Positions 26,552-34,058 of a stretch of 64,000 bases of DNA are shown here, piece after piece. Under the pieces are notes generated by a model. It saw nothing but the letters and a program-made list of their open reading frames with translations. It did no database searches and was not told the DNA's origin. A program made the translations under genes and the position numbers. The stretch comes from Nocardia coubleae NBRC 108252 (GTDB taxonomy: Bacteria; Actinomycetota; Actinomycetes; Mycobacteriales; Mycobacteriaceae): contig NZ_BDBD01000027.1 of the NCBI RefSeq assembly GCF_001612805.1, forward strand, positions 124,001 to 188,000. The letters run 5' to 3'. Numbering within the stretch: the stretch's first letter is position 1; every line of letters begins with the position of its first letter.

Positions 26552-27427
26552 ATGAGATCGTTCGCCGGTCCGAGCGTGGCCGGGCGCAGGGTCCTGATCA
26601 CGGGTGCCGCGCGCGGGATCGGTGCTGCGCTGGCGCGGCGGCTGGCGGCGAAGGGGGCGCGGGTCGCGCTGCTCGGGATCGAGCCGGAACTGCTCGCCGA
26701 GGTGGCCGCGGAATGCGGTGATGTGCCGTGGCGCTACTGCGATGTGGCCGACCCGGCCCAGGTGGGGCGGGTGATTCCGGTGCTGGTCGCCGAACTCGGC
26801 GGGCTGGATGTGCTGGTGGCCAACGCGGGGATCGCCAAGCAGATGGCGATGGTCGGTGGCGACGCCTCGGTGCTCGAGGAGACGTTGGCGGTGAACGTGC
26901 TCGGTGTCGCGTACGCGGTGCAGGCGGCGGGTCCGTATATCGCGCACGCGGATGGGTACGTCCTGATGATGTCGTCCATCTCGAGTGCCGTGCAGCTGCC
27001 GCTCGGCGGCGCCTACAGTGCGTCGGCGGCCGCGGTGGCCGCGCTCGCGGAAACGCTGCGCTTCGAATTGTCTTCCACGGGAGCCAAAGTGGGCGTCACC
27101 TACTTCGCGGGGATCGACACCGACATGACCGTGCGCGGCTTCGACACCGCCGCCGCGCACACCATCCTCGGCGGCACCAGCCTGGCGGGGATCTCGCCGA
27201 TCGGCCCGGCGGTCGACGCCATGGAACGGGCTGTGGCCCGCCGCAAGGCCACGGTGTACGCGCCGTGGTGGGTGGCGATGGCCCGGCCGCTTCGCCCCTT
27301 CGCCCAGCTGGTCGTGCAACGACTACACGGCAACAGGGTGGCGCGCGCCGTCGAGATCGCCCGCAACGAGGACGCACCGTTCACCACCGACCAACCGGCC
27401 CGGCCGCGCAGAATGGAACGGCAATGA
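26552..27427 (+). CDS. SDR-family protein lacking the catalytic lysine
   Basis: A 291-residue short-chain dehydrogenase-like protein with an intact cofactor site (TGAARGIG) and NAG motif (VANAGIAKQ). The active-site block reads AYSASAAAVAAL: Tyr155 is present but the Lys of YxxxK is Ala159. The Ser region (MMSSISSAV) is kept. A C-terminal extension of ~45 residues contains a membrane-associating stretch (APWWVAMARPLRPFAQLVVQRL). The start ATG 26552 follows TAGCGT by 6 nt (leaderless). Its stop overlaps the TetR gene (ATGA). It may be an inactive or altered SDR. Confidence 0.8.
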   Translation: MRSFAGPSVAGRRVLITGAARGIGAALARRLAAKGARVALLGIEPELLAEVAAECGDVPWRYCDVADPAQVGRVIPVLVAELGGLDVLVANAGIAKQMAMVGGDASVLEETLAVNVLGVAYAVQAAGPYIAHADGYVLMMSSISSAVQLPLGGAYSASAAAVAALAETLRFELSSTGAKVGVTYFAGIDTDMTVRGFDTAAAHTILGGTSLAGISPIGPAVDAMERAVARRKATVYAPWWVAMARPLRPFAQLVVQRLHGNRVARAVEIARNEDAPFTTDQPARPRRMERQ

Positions 27428-28071
27428 GTGAGGAACCCGGATCGACCCTGCGTCAGCTGCCACGCGGGCGCCACCGCCTCTCGCGCGAGGAAGTGGTCGC
27501 GTCCCAGCGCGAACGTATCCTCGTCGCGATGGGGGAGGCGATGTGCGAGAGCGGCTATGTCGGCACGCCGGTCGCGGCGGTGCTCAAACGCGCCGGGGTG
27601 TCACGCGAGACGTTCTACGAGCAGTTCCGCTCCAAGGAGGACTGCTTCCGCGCCGCCTTCGACCGCGCCTCCAAGCTGCTCTCGGACCGGTTGCAGGACA
27701 CCATCGCCGAACTCGCCGACGCCGACGCGCCGACCCGGATGGATCGCATCCTCACCGCCTACTTCCAGCACCTGATCGACGATCCCGCCTCCGCGCGACT
27801 GTTCCTCGTCGAGGTGTACGCGGCGGGACCGGCAGCGATCGCGGCCCGGATGGACCTACAGCACCGGTTCGTCACGGTGGTCGCGGCGATGCTCGGCGCC
27901 GAAACCGACGAGCAGCGCTTCGCCTGCGCCACCTTGGCGGCGGCGATCGGCGCGATGGTCACCGGCAAGATCGCCGGGGGCGACCTCGACAGCCTGTGGG
28001 AGCTGAAGGATCAACTCATCGCGTTGGCGCAGCGCTCGGGCACGGTTTACGGCAACGCCTTCGCCGGCTGA
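27424..28071 (+). CDS. TetR-family transcriptional regulator
   Basis: A 215-residue TetR/AcrR regulator. The N-terminal DNA-binding helix-turn-helix spans residues ~22-70 (RILVAMGEAMCESGYVGTPV, then VLKRAGVSRETFYEQFRSKEDCF). The rest is an all-helical ligand-binding and dimerisation domain. The ATG overlaps the stop of the upstream SDR gene, so the regulator and the SDR form a two-gene operon. It probably controls this SDR and perhaps the divergent one. Candidate operators are the small inverted repeats near 26469-26509. The ligand is unknown. It overlaps the convergent GDT1 gene by 25 bp at the 3' end. Confidence 0.9.
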   Translation: MSEEPGSTLRQLPRGRHRLSREEVVASQRERILVAMGEAMCESGYVGTPVAAVLKRAGVSRETFYEQFRSKEDCFRAAFDRASKLLSDRLQDTIAELADADAPTRMDRILTAYFQHLIDDPASARLFLVEVYAAGPAAIAARMDLQHRFVTVVAAMLGAETDEQRFACATLAAAIGAMVTGKIAGGDLDSLWELKDQLIALAQRSGTVYGNAFAG

Positions 28072-28754
28072 TCCACCGGCTCGCGCTCACGCCGGGAGAA
28101 CCGCCAGGCCAGCACCCCGGCGCCGGTGAGTGCGGGGGCGAGCAGCGCGAGCGCGAGGGATGCGACGCCGTCGACGCCGGGGACGAAGGCGTCGAGCAGG
28201 GTTTTCCCGGCGAAGAACAGGAACAGCAGACCGGAGGCGATGGCGATCCCGCGCTCGGGCAGGTGCTTACCCGCGAACTTGCCGACCAGAATCGCCAGCC
28301 CACCCGCGGCGACCATGCCTGCCACCGAGCCGATCCACACCGCGAGCCAGCTGTTGTTCGAGGCGAGCGCGGCCGCGGCGAACATGGTCCGGTCGCCGAG
28401 TTCGGCGAGCATGAAAGCGGAGATGACCACGAGGAACGCATTGCGGGTGCTGGGTGGTTCGGGGGCGGTCTCGGTGTCGTCGGCCGAGGCGAGCGCGTCA
28501 CGCAGGGTCCACACGCCGACGGCCAGCAGGGTGAGCGCGGTCACCACCGCGATGGCACCGGCGGGCAACGCCGTGCCGAGAAAGTGGCCCACACCCGCGG
28601 CGATGAGGTTCACGGCGACACTGGCGACGCTGATTCCGGCCAGGACGACCCACCAGCGGTAGCGCAGCGAGAACGTCAGCGCCATCAGCTGCGATTTGTC
28701 GCCCAGCTCGGCCAGGAAGATCACGCCGAAGCTCAGCAGGATCGTGGCGATCAA
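28047..28754 (-). CDS. GDT1/TMEM165 (UPF0016) manganese exporter-like membrane protein
   Basis: A 235-residue UPF0016 protein with six or seven membrane helices and the two hallmark E-x-G-D-[KR]-[ST] motifs: ELGDKS at residues 16-21 and ELGDRT at about 119-124. The family exports Mn2+ (or Ca2+) from the cytoplasm (MneA/MntX type). The start is TTG 28754, preceded by a GGGAGC site. No better start exists close to the first motif. A yybP-ykoY manganese riboswitch lies directly upstream, which independently supports a manganese role. Confidence 0.9.
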   Translation of the reverse strand: MIATILLSFGVIFLAELGDKSQLMALTFSLRYRWWVVLAGISVASVAVNLIAAGVGHFLGTALPAGAIAVVTALTLLAVGVWTLRDALASADDTETAPEPPSTRNAFLVVISAFMLAELGDRTMFAAAALASNNSWLAVWIGSVAGMVAAGGLAILVGKFAGKHLPERGIAIASGLLFLFFAGKTLLDAFVPGVDGVASLALALLAPALTGAGVLAWRFSRREREPVDQPAKALP

Positions 28755-28784
28755 TGAATTCAGCTCCCAGGTAACAACTTCCGG

Positions 28785-28950
28785 CCTGCGGCTGAGACGG
28801 GGATGCCTTCAGCCACACCGGTCGAATGATCGGTTTCGTGGCCGAAGGTCTCGCCCACCGGTGACTACCGGTTCGCGCAGCCGGACCGCGCCGGTGGTGG
28901 CGGCGATCAGTATGTCGACTGGGCGATTGCGGGCTACTCCCCTTCGCTGT
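28785..28950 (-). promoter_or_regulatory. yybP-ykoY manganese riboswitch
   Basis: Read on the minus strand, the leader of the GDT1 gene has the conserved yybP-ykoY elements in order: GAAGGGGAGTAGCC (28945 down), GTCGACATACTGAT (~28918 down) and GGGCGAGACCTTCGG (~28857 down). These match the GGGGAGUAGC / GUCAACAUA / CGAGACCUU blocks that form the two metal-binding loops. A hairpin closed by GGCTGA/TCAGCC (28790-28814), holding a CCCC stretch, follows as the likely expression platform before the ribosome-binding site. Mn2+ binding should turn the exporter on. Confidence 0.88.
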
Positions 28951-29113
28951 CGTCCACCCTAGCGCGGTTGCTCCCCGAATGCCAACATCGCGTCACCGAA
29001 AGGGCAACGGACACAATAAGTTTGGCTGAGCGGCCGGGATAGTTCGGTTCCCCTGAATTCCGGATCGGGAATCCCTGTTGCCAGTGGTTCGCCAGGCCGG
29101 TATCGCGAAAGGC

Positions 29114-29641
29114 TCAGGCAGCCAACAGCATTGCCAGCACGGCGGTATCCGGGTCGCTGATGAGGTCCATGCCGACCCGGCTCACCAGGGAGGTGACCGT
29201 GCCGTCGAGTTCGGCCTCGGCCCAGGCGGCGCGGTGTTCCAGACCCAGATGCGGCACGCCGGGCAGCAACACGCACCCGGACGCGGCGCCCACGCACTCG
29301 GGCAGCGACGGTCGGGTCTGCGACGGCGGATGCAGCATCAGCAGGGCGGGCGGCACGTGCTCGGCGAAACGCCCCGGCTCGATCGCCTGATCACCGACCA
29401 CCGGGCCCTCCGCGAGGACGAGACCGACGGTGTCGGGTTCCGGATCGTCGGGCAACTCCTCACGCACCCCGAACACGGTGCTGGTGAGCAGCAGGCCCGG
29501 CAGCGACGCCACCCGCACGGCGAGCACGAGCACCTGCGCCCACTCCTTGGTGGTATCCGGCCACCGCCCCGACACCACGAATCCCCGCAAACGACCATCC
29601 GCCTGAAACGGCGTGAACCCGATCGGCCCCTGAACAGTCAT
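29114..29641 (-). CDS. Conserved hypothetical protein
   Basis: A 175-residue protein I do not recognise. It begins MTVQGPIGFTPFQADGR after a strong GGGAGG site. It looks like a mixed alpha/beta cytosolic protein with several hydrophobic strands (WAQVLVLAVRVASLPGLLLT, ALLMLHPPSQ) and ends DLISDPDTAVLAMLLAA. No signal peptide, membrane helix or catalytic motif is apparent. A longer in-frame version from 29845 is less likely because its first ~68 residues are of random composition. It is a single gene between the riboswitch leader and the sodA terminator. Confidence 0.6.
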   Translation of the reverse strand: MTVQGPIGFTPFQADGRLRGFVVSGRWPDTTKEWAQVLVLAVRVASLPGLLLTSTVFGVREELPDDPEPDTVGLVLAEGPVVGDQAIEPGRFAEHVPPALLMLHPPSQTRPSLPECVGAASGCVLLPGVPHLGLEHRAAWAEAELDGTVTSLVSRVGMDLISDPDTAVLAMLLAA

Positions 29642-29850
29642 GACGACCTCCCGACTTACGGATAAGTCAGGAATAGCCCCGAACCCTATTGGCACACAAG
29701 TACCACTGAGTGCTAGCCCGCCTCCCCGCGACTTTTGCCGACCAGCGAGAGCGCACCACCTGAGAACCGGGCCTGCGGTCGCACCACAGGCAAGTTCTGG
29801 GCGTCCCCGACGAGTTACCCATGTAGGTACGAAACCAGGCGGCACGAAAA

Positions 29851-29880
29851 AGTCCCCCGACGGCGAACCATCGAGGGACT
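29851..29880 (-). terminator. Intrinsic terminator of sodA
   Basis: A 13-bp stem (29851-29863 with 29868-29880, allowing one G-U pair) and a TTCG-type tetraloop, followed on the minus strand by five T residues. It lies 18 nt after the sodA stop. Confidence 0.85.
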
Positions 29881-29897
29881 CTTTACTATTCGCTAGC

Positions 29898-30521
29898 TCA
29901 GCCGAAGATGAGGCCCTTGCCCTGGTTGACGGCGCGGGCGAAGCGGTCCTGCACGTCGGCCCAGTTGACGACGTTCCAGAACGCGGTCACGTAGTCGGCC
30001 TTGACGTTCTTGTACTGCAGGTAGAAGGCGTGCTCCCACATGTCGACCTGCAGCAGCGGGATGATGCCGAGCGGCACGTTCGCCTGCTGGTCGTACAGCT
30101 GGAAGGTCAGCAGCTTCTGGCCGAGGGTGTCGTAACCCAGGACGGCCCAGCCCGAACCCTGCAGGCCGTTGGCCGCGGCGGTGAACTGCGCGCGGAACTT
30201 GTCGAACGAACCGAACTGGTCGTCGATGGCGGCGGCCAGGTCGCCCTCCGGCTTGTCACCACCGTTGGGGGAGAGGTTCTTCCACCAGATGGAGTGGTTG
30301 GCGTGACCACCCAGGTGGAAGGCCAGGTTCTTCTCGTGCAGGAAGATGGCGCTGTGATCGCCCGCTTCGCGCGCGGCTTCCAGCTTCTCCAGCGCGGTGT
30401 TCGCGCCGGCGACGTAGGCGGCATGGTGCTTGGAGTGGTGGATCTCGTTGATCTGCCCCGAGATGTGGGGCTCCAGTGCGCTGTAGTCGTAATCCAGATC
30501 CGGCAGCGTGTACTCGGCCAC
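29898..30521 (-). CDS. sodA: Superoxide dismutase (Fe/Mn type)
   Basis: A 207-residue Fe/Mn superoxide dismutase, converting superoxide to hydrogen peroxide and oxygen. The metal ligands are visible: the first His in EIHHSKHHAAYV, the second in LAFHLGGHANHSIWW, and Asp plus His in DMWEHAFYLQYKNVK. The N-terminus AEYTLPDLDYDYSALEPHIS is the mycobacterial SodA form. GTG 30521 follows AGGAAAGG; in-frame codons further upstream would add a non-homologous extension. No signal peptide, but mycobacterial SodA is exported without one. Metal choice cannot be fixed by eye. Syntenic with Rv3846. Confidence 0.95.
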   Translation of the reverse strand: MAEYTLPDLDYDYSALEPHISGQINEIHHSKHHAAYVAGANTALEKLEAAREAGDHSAIFLHEKNLAFHLGGHANHSIWWKNLSPNGGDKPEGDLAAAIDDQFGSFDKFRAQFTAAANGLQGSGWAVLGYDTLGQKLLTFQLYDQQANVPLGIIPLLQVDMWEHAFYLQYKNVKADYVTAFWNVVNWADVQDRFARAVNQGKGLIFG

Positions 30522-30632
30522 GTTGTCCCTTTCCTGTGTCGGGCTGTGTGCGCCCATCCGATCGAGCACACCAACCATCATTCGTACACCCGATCGGTGC
30601 AACTGCACACACTCGGCTCTGCATTCCCCCTA

Positions 30633-30722
30633 GTTCTCGGCCCGCCCGCCTCTGGACTGACCGGAGGGTGCGACGAAGGAGTGCCCGGAGGGAGGGAAGA
30701 GGCGGGGAACAGGGCCGAGAAC
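30633..30722 (-). repeat. Foldback repeat, copy 2
   Basis: 90-bp copy in the opposite orientation to copies 1 and 3. The outer arms GTTCTCGGCCC (30633-30643) and GGGCCGAGAAC (30712-30722) pair perfectly, and the inner arms AGAGGCGGG / CCCGCCTCT pair over 9 bp. The loop is the same GGGCACTCCTTCGTCGCACC type. It lies between sodA and the upstream gene at 30742, which are both on the minus strand. Confidence 0.85.
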
Positions 30723-30741
30723 CGCGGCGCCAGCCGCAATG

Positions 30742-31353
30742 TCACAGCGGGGGCGCGACGTCTGCTTTGCTTGCGCGGGCGTCGCCCGAGTCGTGGGCGG
30801 CCCACCAGCGGCGACCGCCCTCGACGAACTCGGCCATCGGGATCTCGCGGCCGTCCAGGTCGGTAATTGTGATCTTGTCGAACCATACTCGGACGTCGAG
30901 TTCGCGCGGATCGATGCCCTCCTCCTGGGAGAACTCGATGACATGCGCGGCGATGCGCTGGTCGAGCGCCGTGTCGAAGCTGAGCAGCTCGCTCCACAGC
31001 GTCCAGCCGCTGTCGTCGACGTCGATGAACTCCCAGCCGTGCAGGCCGCCGCCGCCGAAGCTCTCGATGGCCTCGTCGAGCTGGTCGATGGTGAGGGGAA
31101 GGACGCGGGCGTCGATGTCGTCCCAGCGCTGGATGCGCAGCGACGCGGCGACGCGGGTGACACCGGTGAAGGTGAGCAGCACTTTGCGCTCACCGGGTTC
31201 GGCGCCGTCGGCGGGCTGGGTGAGCACCGCCAGGCACAGCTGCAGCTTGCCCGCGTCGGCGTCCACCTCCACACCGAGACAGGTCGATTCGGACAAAGCG
31301 GTATTCAGGCCGTTGCGGTCGAAACTGTCGAGTAGCCCCCTGCTCTGGTTCAT
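30742..31353 (-). CDS. Conserved hypothetical protein upstream of sodA
   Basis: A 203-residue protein of unknown function. It is acidic, with a predicted beta-rich first half (KLQLCLAVLTQPADGAEPGE, VLLTFTGVTRVAASLRI) and a second half with ELDVRVWFDKITITDLDGRE. There is no signal peptide, membrane helix or catalytic signature. It is long, starts at an ATG, and its composition is that of a real gene. It shares the strand of sodA but is separated from it by 220 bp that include repeat copy 2. Confidence 0.65.
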   Translation of the reverse strand: MNQSRGLLDSFDRNGLNTALSESTCLGVEVDADAGKLQLCLAVLTQPADGAEPGERKVLLTFTGVTRVAASLRIQRWDDIDARVLPLTIDQLDEAIESFGGGGLHGWEFIDVDDSGWTLWSELLSFDTALDQRIAAHVIEFSQEEGIDPRELDVRVWFDKITITDLDGREIPMAEFVEGGRRWWAAHDSGDARASKADVAPPL

Positions 31354-31456
31354 GCGCTCAGGCTACCGATCCGCCCGCCCAGATCCCACGAAATGGGATT
31401 TTCACTAGTGATGTCGTTTTTATGGAACCGAAACGGTCCGGCGTGCGTCCAAGTAG

Positions 31457-31546
31457 ATGTCGGGATCATTGCGGACGCGAAATCCCGACGTCAGCGGCGA
31501 ACGACCGCTCCGGGATGTCAGGAGGGGAGTCCCGGATCGGTCGTTC
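31457..31546. ncRNA. Candidate structured RNA (two adjacent hairpins)
   Basis: The first hairpin pairs 31457-31465 with 31483-31491 (9 bp, one G-U). The second pairs 31499-31515 with 31530-31546 over 17 bp with a single mismatch and a 14-nt loop containing GGAGGGG. No gene covers this segment. Whether it is a small RNA, an attenuator or a DNA structure is not decidable here, and the strand is unknown. Confidence 0.35.
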
Positions 31547-31623
31547 CCATGCCGCGCGAACCAGCTCGAATCCCCCTCGACGGGCGACTCGCCCCGATGG
31601 TGTGCTGATCGATTGCTGAGACC

Positions 31624-31670
31624 TGTGGATCGAGCTGTGGATTCTGTGGATAACCGAGATCGGTCCACAG
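31624..31670. promoter_or_regulatory. Cluster of DnaA-box-like 9-mers
   Basis: Three TGTGGAT-type 9-mers in 30 bp: TGTGGATCG (31624), TGTGGATTC (31636) and TGTGGATAA (31645), plus an inverted TCCACAG at 31664. The third is the exact reverse complement of the consensus TTATCCACA. It lies 50-95 bp before the rhodanese start. No dnaA or dnaN is nearby, so this is not the origin. Confidence 0.35.
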
Positions 31671-31719
31671 ACCACGCACACGGCGCCCGGCACCGCTTCG
31701 GGCATGGCAGGATCGAGGC

Positions 31720-32079
31720 GTGACGAGCTCCGATGTCCCCACGGTGCCGGTGGGCGAGGTACCGGCCGGGTTCGACCGCGCGGAACCGGTCCCCGGCGCC
31801 CAGCTGCTCGACGTGCGCGAACCCGACGAATGGGAGCTCGGGCACGCACCGGGCGCCATCCACATCCCGATGGTCGACGTCCCCGCCCGCCTCGACGACA
31901 TCGACATCGACGCCGAGGTCTACGTGGTGTGCAGACAGGGCGGGCGCTCGATCGAGGTGGTCAAGTACCTGACCCACATCGGGTACGAGGCCTGTCATGT
32001 GGCCGGAGGCATGGTCGCATGGCAGCAGACCGGCCGTCCGGTGGTCGCCGACGGCGACCACGAAGCCAAGATCTACTAG
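31720..32079 (+). CDS. Rhodanese-like domain protein
   Basis: A 119-residue single-domain rhodanese. The active-site loop CRQGGRS (Cys at about residue 71, C-x4-R form) and the flanking 'LLDVREPDEWELGHAPGAIHIPM' and 'VAGGMVAWQQTG' blocks are diagnostic. Such proteins carry persulfide sulfur for thio-transfer, here with unknown acceptor. GTG 31720 is used. It begins a plus-strand series with the DUF4328 gene (19 bp downstream) and glpQ1. Confidence 0.9.
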   Translation: MTSSDVPTVPVGEVPAGFDRAEPVPGAQLLDVREPDEWELGHAPGAIHIPMVDVPARLDDIDIDAEVYVVCRQGGRSIEVVKYLTHIGYEACHVAGGMVAWQQTGRPVVADGDHEAKIY

Positions 32080-32098
32080 TCCGGAACGGGGTGCGCGG

Positions 32099-33136
32099 GT
32101 GAGTTCGGTGGTGCAACCATGTGCACGCTGTGGCGCGCGGTGGGCCGTGCAGGGCGCGCCGATGCACTGGTGCCCGCGCTGCCGTGGCGTGCTGCTGTCC
32201 CCGGGCAAGGTCGACGCGCCGCCGGAGAAGCGCAACTACCGCTGGGTCGCCCGCAGGCCCGATCATCGCGACCGCCGCGTCAGCGCACGCACCGTGCGCG
32301 CCGACCCCGGTCCGACTCCCCGCTACACCGAGGTGCCGCGCTGGGGTCTGCTCGATCCGCCGCCCGCTCAGCCGCGCGCACCGCGCAGGCCGTTGCGCGG
32401 CATCGCCGACCGGCGTGACCGGCTGCTCGTCATGACCGCGACGGCGTTCGTGCTCGCCGGCCTCGCCGAATACGGCCGCTACCTGATCCTGCTGCAGAAC
32501 CGCACCCGCCTGATCCCGAGCTGGCTGCTCTGGATCTCCGATGCCACCGTGTGGTTGTTCGGGACGCTCGCGCCGATCCTCGCGCTGCTGACGGCGCTGT
32601 CGCTGGTCGCGTGGCTGATCGAGGCCCGCCGTGCCGCCTACGCGGCGCACGGCAGTCGCGACCCGCGCCGATCGTGGACACTGATCGCCGGTTGCGTGAT
32701 CCCGGGTGTGAACCTCGTCTGGCCCGGTGTCTTCCTCACCGAACTCGCCGCGGCACATCCCGATCCACGCGCACTGCGCGCGGTGCGGATCTGGTGGGCC
32801 GCCTGGGCGACGAGCGGGGTGCTGTTCGTCGCCGCGACGCTGTGGCGCAATGCCTCTACCCTGCAAGCCGAGGCCGACGGCGTCTCGTTCACCGGGTTCA
32901 CCGACCTGTGCGCGGCCGGCTTCGCGGTGCTCACGCTGTGGACGGTTCGCCTGCTCGAGGGACGTGACCTGCGCGGGAATCCCCGTTCGGCGCACCGCCT
33001 GCTGATCGCCGCCGACCCGGCGCAGGAGGTCATCGCCCCGGTGGAACCGGGCGGTGCGAGTACGGCCGAGGAGACAGAACGTTCGGAATCCGCCGAGCCG
33101 GGCGAGAATCCGCACAAGGAGGTTGTGGCCAAGTGA
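32099..33136 (+). CDS. Zinc-ribbon DUF4328-type membrane protein
   Basis: A 345-residue membrane protein. The N-terminus has two CxxC knuckles (CARCGARWAV and CPRCRGVLL), a probable zinc ribbon. Residues ~100-290 hold about five or six transmembrane helices in the DUF4328 arrangement (for example SWLLWISDATVWLFGTLAPI, RSWTLIAGCVIPGVNLVWPG, IWWAAWATSGVLFVAATLW). An acidic C-terminal tail follows. GTG 32099 gives the zinc ribbon immediately. It overlaps glpQ1 by 4 bp. It corresponds in position to Rv3843c next to glpQ1. Function unknown. Confidence 0.8.
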   Translation: MSSVVQPCARCGARWAVQGAPMHWCPRCRGVLLSPGKVDAPPEKRNYRWVARRPDHRDRRVSARTVRADPGPTPRYTEVPRWGLLDPPPAQPRAPRRPLRGIADRRDRLLVMTATAFVLAGLAEYGRYLILLQNRTRLIPSWLLWISDATVWLFGTLAPILALLTALSLVAWLIEARRAAYAAHGSRDPRRSWTLIAGCVIPGVNLVWPGVFLTELAAAHPDPRALRAVRIWWAAWATSGVLFVAATLWRNASTLQAEADGVSFTGFTDLCAAGFAVLTLWTVRLLEGRDLRGNPRSAHRLLIAADPAQEVIAPVEPGGASTAEETERSESAEPGENPHKEVVAK

Positions 33137-33900
33137 GTCAGGGCAATCGCGCGCCGTTCGTCGTCGCGCACCGTGGTGCGTCGGGGGAGCTTCCCGAGCA
33201 CACTCTCGCCGCCTACGAACTCGCCCTGACCGAGGGCGCCGACGGGGTGGAATGCGATGTCCGGCTCACGCGCGACGGCCACCTCGTGTGCGTGCACGAC
33301 CGCACCGTCGACCGCACCGCCGACGCGACGGGCCTGGTCAGCGAGCTGACCCTGGACGAGTTGCGCGACATGAACTTCGGCACCGAGGACGCACCGGCGG
33401 GCGTGCTCGCCCTGAGCGACCTCATCGGCCTCGTCCTCGACTGGCGCAGCCGCCCGACCAAACTCTTCATCGAGACCAAACACCCCGTGCGCTACGGCGC
33501 CCTGGTGGAGAACAAGGTGCTCGCCGAACTCCAGCGCTTCGGCATCGCCACCCCCGCCTCGGCGGATCATTCACGCGCGGTGGTGATGTCGTTCGCCGCC
33601 ACCGCCGTCTGGCGCATCCGGCGCGCGGCACCGCTGCTGCCGACGGTGCTGCTCGGCGAATCCTCGCGCTTCCTCGGCGGCGGCGCGGCGACGACGGTCG
33701 GCGCGACGGCGGTCGGTCCGTCGGTGAAAACCCTTCGTGAGCACCCGGAACTCGTCGACAAGGCCGCCGCGGCGGGCCGGGCAACCTACTGCTGGACCGT
33801 CGACGATCCAGAGGATGTGCAGCTGTGTGCCGACCTCGGTGTCAGCTGGGTGGCGACCAACCACCCGGGCCGCACCAAAGCGCTGCTCGCCACGCTCTGA
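33133..33900 (+). CDS. glpQ1: Glycerophosphodiester phosphodiesterase
   Basis: A 255-residue GDPD-family enzyme that hydrolyses glycerophosphodiesters to glycerol-3-phosphate and an alcohol. Catalytic motifs: AHRGASGELPEHT (catalytic His and Arg, with His in place of the usual Asn in the ENT element), GVECDVRLTRDGHLVCVHD (metal-binding Glu/Asp and the second His), FIETKHP, and CWTVDDPEDV near the end. No signal peptide, so cytoplasmic. GTG 33133 overlaps the DUF4328 stop (GTGA). By synteny it is GlpQ1 (Rv3842c). Confidence 0.9.
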   Translation: MSQGNRAPFVVAHRGASGELPEHTLAAYELALTEGADGVECDVRLTRDGHLVCVHDRTVDRTADATGLVSELTLDELRDMNFGTEDAPAGVLALSDLIGLVLDWRSRPTKLFIETKHPVRYGALVENKVLAELQRFGIATPASADHSRAVVMSFAATAVWRIRRAAPLLPTVLLGESSRFLGGGAATTVGATAVGPSVKTLREHPELVDKAAAAGRATYCWTVDDPEDVQLCADLGVSWVATNHPGRTKALLATL

Positions 33901-33920
33901 CATCGGCGGCCGGGGCTGCG

Positions 33921-34012
33921 GTTCTCGGCGCTTGACTCCGCCTCTTCCCTCCCTCCGGGCACTCCTTCGTCGCACCCTCCGGTCAGTCCAGAGTCGGAGG
34001 CGCGCCGAGAAC
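33921..34012 (+). repeat. Foldback repeat, copy 3
   Basis: 92-bp copy between glpQ1 and the DUF5926 gene. The outer arms GTTCTCGGCGC (33921-33931) and GCGCCGAGAAC (34002-34012) pair perfectly. The inner arms CTCCGCCTCT / AGAGTCGGAG pair with one mismatch. The loop matches copy 2 almost base for base. The homology fades just outside the arms. Confidence 0.85.
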
Positions 34013-34058
34013 GGGGGCGCGGGGCCGCGACGTGATCGGCGGCCATAAACTCCGTGCC

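Larger units (their letters stand above)
31354..31719. other. Non-coding gap with hairpins and DnaA-box-like sites
   Basis: 366 bp between divergent genes. It contains a small hairpin followed by TTTT (31383-31402), two longer hairpins (31457-31491 and 31499-31546) and a cluster of TGTGGAT 9-mers (31624-31670). Short frames inside it have no ribosome-binding site and random composition. See separate entries for the hairpins and the 9-mers. Confidence 0.5.

Noticed and set aside
31393..31608. Short open frames in the gap between 31354 and 31719
   Set aside because: None has a ribosome-binding site and they run through the hairpins with random composition. No evidence for coding.
31624..31670. 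The DnaA-box-like cluster as the chromosome origin
   Set aside because: No dnaA, dnaN, rpmH or similar genes nearby and only three or four boxes. Kept only as a possible titration or regulatory site.
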